DNA of 18,323 nt, taken from contig JAKBAG010000032.1 in NCBI GenBank assembly GCA_021809235.1, positions 1 through 18,323 of the forward strand, given 5' to 3'. The DNA comes from Acidobacteriota bacterium (GTDB lineage: Bacteria; Acidobacteriota; Terriglobia; Terriglobales; Acidobacteriaceae). A program made the translations under genes and the position numbers. Shown piece by piece: positions 15,016 to 18,323 of the stretch. How positions within the stretch are numbered: the first letter of the stretch is position 1; the number at the start of each line of letters is the position of its first letter. The notes below the pieces were generated by a model. It was not told where the DNA came from, made no database searches, and saw only the letters and a list, made by a program, of their open reading frames with translations.

Positions 15016-17250
15016 ATGAGAAACCCAGCAGCCTTCCTCCTGCTTGCGGCAGCCTTCGCCCTGCCGGTGCATGCGGCCACCAGCAGCTTCCCCGGCACCG
15101 ACGACCTTCGCCACCTGCGCGCTCTCGGTCCGGCCCTGCTCAGCCCGGACGGCCACTCGGTCCTCTTTTCCGTCACGGATGCCACCGCCGACGGTGGTCT
15201 TACCCACCTGTGGCTGGTGCCCGCCGACGGCAGCCACCCGGCGCGCCAGCTCACCGTCACGCCCAGCGGCCAGCACTCCGGGGAATCAGCTCCCGCCTGG
15301 TCACCAGACGGCCACGCGATCTATTTTCTGGCCCATCGAGGGGAGCAGAACCAGCTCTTCCGGCTCTCGCTCACCGGCGGCGAAGCCATGCCCATCCCGC
15401 TGCGCGCCCTGCCTTCGGTGGATGACGCCCGCCTGCCCGATGCCATACCTGCAGCCCGCAAGGCAGCCGCTGCTGCACCCACGCCGCTACCGCTCAGCCT
15501 CAGCGGCTTTGCCGTCTCCCCAGACGGTCGCTGGCTGGCCGTCTGGGCGCGCGACCCGCAGACCCCCGGCGAAAAGGCCGCCCATGATGCCAAGGCCGAT
15601 GCCACCTGGGTCGATCATCAGACCCACCGCACCCGTCTTTATCTGGCTCGCATTCAGCCGGATGGAAGCATCCTGCCGGCTGCAGCGCAACTTCAGACCG
15701 CAGCCAAATCCGCCACCCCCGCCGTCAACAATGCCTCTGCCGCCACTGGTCCCGTGCTTGCTCCCGTCGCGCTGCCGGGCAACCTTGCCAGCGCTGCCTG
15801 GAGTCCTGCCTCCGACCGGCTGCTCGCCATCACCCGCCCGGCCAATGATCTCGACGACCTTGGTCCGGCCAATCAGGCCTGGCTGGTGCCCGTTGCCGCC
15901 CAGCCGCAGCGGTTGCTCCACGCGCCTGCCACGTTGCGCTCCCCCATCGCGTGGAGCCCGGATGGGAGCCGCATCTTCTTTGCCGCACAGACCCCGGAAG
16001 ACGCGCCGCCCGGCGTCGAGGAGCTGTATGCCATGGCCGCATCCTCGGATGCCCAACCCCAGCGTCTGCTGCCCGACTTTGACGCTTCGCTCGGCTACGG
16101 CAAGCCCGTGGTTCTCGCCGATGGCCGCGTTCTGGTTCCCGTCGAGCGCGGCTTCACCGCCGGAGCCGTCACGGTACCTGCTGCCTCGACCTCCGGAGCG
16201 GAGGCAACCCCGGTGCCGCAGTCCTCGGCCACCGTCACGGCTCTGTCCACCAACCACGCTCGCAGCGGATGGGTCTGGCTGGCCAGCTCCAGCGACCAGC
16301 CCACCCGCCTCTGCTATGCGCCGCAACTGGGGGGCGACTGCCACGCGCTGCCCACTCCGGCTCTCAGTGACCATCCCCTGCAGGCTGTTCGTTCGTTGCC
16401 TGTTCACTGGACCAATGACGGCTTTGCCCTCGAAGGCCGTCTCAGCATCCCGCCCACCGCCTCCGACCACGCGCCCATCCCGCTCATCGTTGAGGTCCAC
16501 GGCGGGCCGCTCGGCGCCTGGCAGGATCGGTATGACCCCTGGGTCGGCTTCCTGCTGGGGCATGGCTGGGCTGTCTTTCGTCCCAACCCCCGCGGCTCCA
16601 GCGGCTATGGCTGGAAGTTTGCCGCCGCCAACAAGGACGATCTCGGCGGAGGCGACCTGATGGACATCCTCACCGGCCTCGACGCCGTCCTCAAGGACCA
16701 TCCCGAGCTCGATGCCAACCGTCTGGCCCTGATGGGCTACAGTTACGGCGGCGAGATGGCCGGCTTCGTCGAGGGAAAGACCACACGCTTCCGCGCCATC
16801 GTCTCCGGCGCTCCGGTGATTGACCAGTTCAGCGAATACGGCACCGAGGGAGGCTCCTGGTATGACCGCTGGTACTACGGACTGCCCTGGGAGCACTTCA
16901 CCGACGCCTGGCGCCAGAGTCCGCTCTCCCGCGTCGCTGCCGGCCGCACTCCGTTCCTGCTGCTGCAGGGCGAATCCGATACCACCGATCCCATCGGCCA
17001 GAGCGAGGAGATGTATCGCGCCCTGCGCCAGATGCACATTCCGGTCGAGATGATGCGGTTCCCGCGCGAGGATCATGGTCCTCTGGCGCGCGGCATCTTC
17101 GGCTATCCCACACCCGAGCCCTGGCACGGATGGCAGGCACGCCAGCGCATCGTCCAGTTCCTCAATCTCTGGCTGGCTGCGCACCCGCCCACCTCCGGCG
17201 ATGCCATCTCCGACAGCCATTTGCAGGGCAGCTCTCTGCCCGTCCAGTAG
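15016..17250 (+). CDS. Exported S9-family (prolyl oligopeptidase-type) serine peptidase
   Basis: Predicted secreted or periplasmic serine peptidase of the S9 family (acylaminoacyl-peptidase/DPP branch), 744 aa. A signal peptide occupies residues 1-20 (hydrophobic core then VHA). The N-terminal half is a beta-propeller with repeated PD40-type strands such as SPDGHSVLFS, SPDGHAIYFLA, SPDGRWLAVWA and SPDGSRIFFAA. The C-terminal alpha/beta hydrolase domain has S576 in GYSYGGEM, D655 in GESDTTDP and H687 in REDHGP, a complete triad. HGGPLGAW upstream of the Ser is the usual oxyanion segment. The ATG at 15016 is preferred to a GTG at 15001, which would add five residues and overlap the -10 box. No ribosome site precedes the ATG. 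It ends 7 nt before the convergent DUF429-like gene. Its position between infC and rpmI is unusual. Confidence 0.93.
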   Translation: MRNPAAFLLLAAAFALPVHAATSSFPGTDDLRHLRALGPALLSPDGHSVLFSVTDATADGGLTHLWLVPADGSHPARQLTVTPSGQHSGESAPAWSPDGHAIYFLAHRGEQNQLFRLSLTGGEAMPIPLRALPSVDDARLPDAIPAARKAAAAAPTPLPLSLSGFAVSPDGRWLAVWARDPQTPGEKAAHDAKADATWVDHQTHRTRLYLARIQPDGSILPAAAQLQTAAKSATPAVNNASAATGPVLAPVALPGNLASAAWSPASDRLLAITRPANDLDDLGPANQAWLVPVAAQPQRLLHAPATLRSPIAWSPDGSRIFFAAQTPEDAPPGVEELYAMAASSDAQPQRLLPDFDASLGYGKPVVLADGRVLVPVERGFTAGAVTVPAASTSGAEATPVPQSSATVTALSTNHARSGWVWLASSSDQPTRLCYAPQLGGDCHALPTPALSDHPLQAVRSLPVHWTNDGFALEGRLSIPPTASDHAPIPLIVEVHGGPLGAWQDRYDPWVGFLLGHGWAVFRPNPRGSSGYGWKFAAANKDDLGGGDLMDILTGLDAVLKDHPELDANRLALMGYSYGGEMAGFVEGKTTRFRAIVSGAPVIDQFSEYGTEGGSWYDRWYYGLPWEHFTDAWRQSPLSRVAAGRTPFLLLQGESDTTDPIGQSEEMYRALRQMHIPVEMMRFPREDHGPLARGIFGYPTPEPWHGWQARQRIVQFLNLWLAAHPPTSGDAISDSHLQGSSLPVQ

Positions 17251-17257
17251 GCCGGAC

Positions 17258-18112
17258 TCAGCGCCGGAAGCGGATCGTATCGCCGCCGCCCGGCCTGACC
17301 GGCACGGCAATGTAGCCTTCGCGCCAGTGTCCGCCCTGCTGGCGCGGTGGCTCGCCCACCACACGGGACTCAACCGGAGGCCGTGCCTGCCGTGTATCCC
17401 AGTCGGCAGCCAATGCCAGCCCCGGCAATCCTCCTACAATCGCCTGCATCTGCGCGTGGTTCGGTGGCCGGTTCACGTCGATCGGCACCACCGCCGTCAG
17501 CGCCTCCCAGGCCCGCGCCAGGTCGCTCACCCGGCAGCGCCGCCGCGCCGGCAGCGGGCGCACGCCCAGCGACTTCCACGCCGCATGCGGATAGCTTTCC
17601 ACCAGAAATCGCTCTCGCACCCCATTCGGTTCCGCCGTCTGGCCGGCCACCAGCCGCCGCCATCCCAGCCGCGCCAGCGCGTCGTAGAGCGCCAGGCAGT
17701 AGCCCACAAACCGTTCATAGCTGCCCGGCAGCACCGTCCCCGGCGGACCCATCTTGGCCGCCGTATGCAGCGCCCGCTCGGCCGTCCGCGAGTGTCGATG
17801 GCCGGTATCGTCGGCCATCCAGGCCTGCGGCCCGTCCAGCATCAGCACGGTTGCCCCGTATCTCCTGCAGGCTGCATCCAGTCGCTCGGCCAGCTCCACC
17901 ACCGGCGGTGCCTCGGCCTCCTGCCAGGGCAGAATCTCGCACCCCACGCGGGTCTTTCCCGGCATTCCACCCCAATCCCGGCCCCGATCCCGTCCTGAAC
18001 CCCGCTCCCAATCCCGATCCGGATTCCCCTCCGGATCTGTCTGCAGGCGCAGCAGGGCCACCCCCAACTCCGCCCAGCTTCGCGTTGCCAGATGCACCGA
18101 AAGCACGACCAT
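17258..18112 (-). CDS. DUF429-like protein (predicted RNase H-fold)
   Basis: Protein of 284 aa resembling the DUF429 family, whose biological role is not established. Recognised segments are VLMLDGPQAW (D93), RTAERAL (109-115), an aromatic Gly/Tyr segment at 130-143, and VESYPHAAWKSLG (E172, P175). Two oddities are seen. The first strand reads SVHLATRSW, where the family usually has an Asp after the hydrophobic strand; here it is His7. Residues about 25-48 form a Gly/Arg/Asp-rich low-complexity insert encoded by repeated CCCAATCCCG-like words. The ATG at 18112 has no ribosome site; TAGGTT lies 6 nt upstream on the minus strand, so the message could be leaderless. It is divergent from rpmI and convergent with the peptidase gene. 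The family call is moderate. Confidence 0.65.
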   Translation of the reverse strand: MVVLSVHLATRSWAELGVALLRLQTDPEGNPDRDWERGSGRDRGRDWGGMPGKTRVGCEILPWQEAEAPPVVELAERLDAACRRYGATVLMLDGPQAWMADDTGHRHSRTAERALHTAAKMGPPGTVLPGSYERFVGYCLALYDALARLGWRRLVAGQTAEPNGVRERFLVESYPHAAWKSLGVRPLPARRRCRVSDLARAWEALTAVVPIDVNRPPNHAQMQAIVGGLPGLALAADWDTRQARPPVESRVVGEPPRQQGGHWREGYIAVPVRPGGGDTIRFRR

Positions 18113-18175
18113 AGGCCCAACCTAGCCCCAATCCGATTTCAGCTCAACCCCGTGGCGCAGAAATCCAGGCTGCGG

Positions 18176-18181
18176 TATACT
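18176..18181 (+). promoter_or_regulatory. Candidate -10 element of rpmI
   Basis: GGTATACT contains TATACT at 18176-18181, the same core as before infC. Transcription would begin near 18188, giving a leader of about 107 nt. The leader has a small hairpin (GCAGAC 18201-18206, loop CCT, GTCTGC 18210-18215). Known rpmI-rplT leaders are bound by L20 in some bacteria; whether this one is cannot be judged here. Confidence 0.45.
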
Positions 18182-18294
18182 AAGTTGGTCCGTACGGTCG
18201 GCAGACCCTGTCTGCTGTCCCAAAGCGGAATCACCCGGCTGGCACAGCTCCCGCTTCGCGAGCGCTGCCGTCCTGCCGGAGACACGAGAAAACC

Positions 18295-18323
18295 ATGCCG
18301 AAACTCAAAACTCACTCGGGCGC
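18295..18323 (+). CDS. rpmI: 50S ribosomal protein L35, N-terminal fragment
   Basis: Only the first ten codons are in the window (the last from two bases), reading MPKLKTHSGA, which is the highly conserved L35 N terminus. GGAGA at 18278-18282 is a ribosome site about 12 nt upstream of the ATG. The gene runs off the window edge; rplT (L20) would be expected next but is outside. Confidence 0.93.

Noticed and set aside
15487..17373. 628-codon minus-strand frame opposite the S9 peptidase
   Set aside because: Shadow of a gene with a full catalytic triad; it also crosses into the DUF429-like gene in another frame.
1..18323. CRISPR array, insertion sequence, prophage or tRNA in the window
   Set aside because: No regularly spaced repeats, transposase or integrase motifs, terminal inverted repeats or tRNA-like folds were seen on reading both strands.

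Overview
This is a GC-rich bacterial chromosome segment with strong G/C bias at third codon positions. The gene content is conserved housekeeping plus a few accessory genes: frr, dut, rnpB, a MiaB/MtaB-type enzyme, a MurJ-family flippase, infC and the start of rpmI. The mixture, together with FucP-type sugar permease, SpoIIE/RsbW/STAS regulation and exported S9 and dienelactone hydrolases, suggests an acidobacterium (Terriglobia, near Acidobacterium). That placement is inference from protein flavour, not a database result. I see no transposase, integrase, tRNA, CRISPR array or phage gene.

Layout. 1-481: no convincing gene. 482-2095 (+): membrane-anchored c-di-GMP phosphodiesterase with a CSS-type periplasmic sensor. 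2163-2205: perfect 20-bp terminator hairpin shared with the convergent frr (2228-2815, -), which has a clear -35/-10 promoter. 3027-4046 (-): Gfo/Idh/MocA oxidoreductase, divergent from a sugar permease (4295-5542, +). Downstream of the permease on the same strand lies a partner-switching cassette: GAF-PP2C phosphatase, HATPase anti-sigma kinase and STAS antagonist (5569-7688), closed by a terminator at 7744-7786. 7912-8346 (-): dut. 8406-8893 (-): RNase P RNA. 8973-12130 (+): mtaB-like gene and murJ, overlapping by ATGA. 12349-13161 (+): TIM-barrel isomerase-like protein. 13282-14130 (+): exported dienelactone hydrolase. 14238-14840 (+): infC, starting at ATC. 15016-17250 (+): exported S9 prolyl-oligopeptidase-type enzyme. 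17258-18112 (-): DUF429-like protein. 18295 to the window edge (+): start of rpmI.

How it fits together. Three translation/RNA-processing loci (frr, rnpB, infC/rpmI) are scattered between unrelated units. The usual infC-rpmI-rplT cluster is interrupted by about 3.45 kb carrying a peptidase and an opposite-strand gene, and infC and rpmI each have their own GGTATACT-type -10 element. The PP2C/RsbW/STAS trio is a complete anti-sigma switch except that no sigma factor is in view.

The most interesting signals are small-scale. They are an ATC-initiated infC with an overlapping 19-codon leader ORF; two mRNAs (S9 peptidase and dut) whose -10 box lies exactly 6 nt before ATG, suggesting leaderless transcripts, with the rnpB 5' end giving the same spacing; a TIM-barrel protein that appears to have lost its first metal-ligand Glu; and a MurJ homologue lacking the residues matching E. 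coli Arg52 and Glu57. I did not find a clearly new multi-gene system; most of the window is ordinary chromosome.
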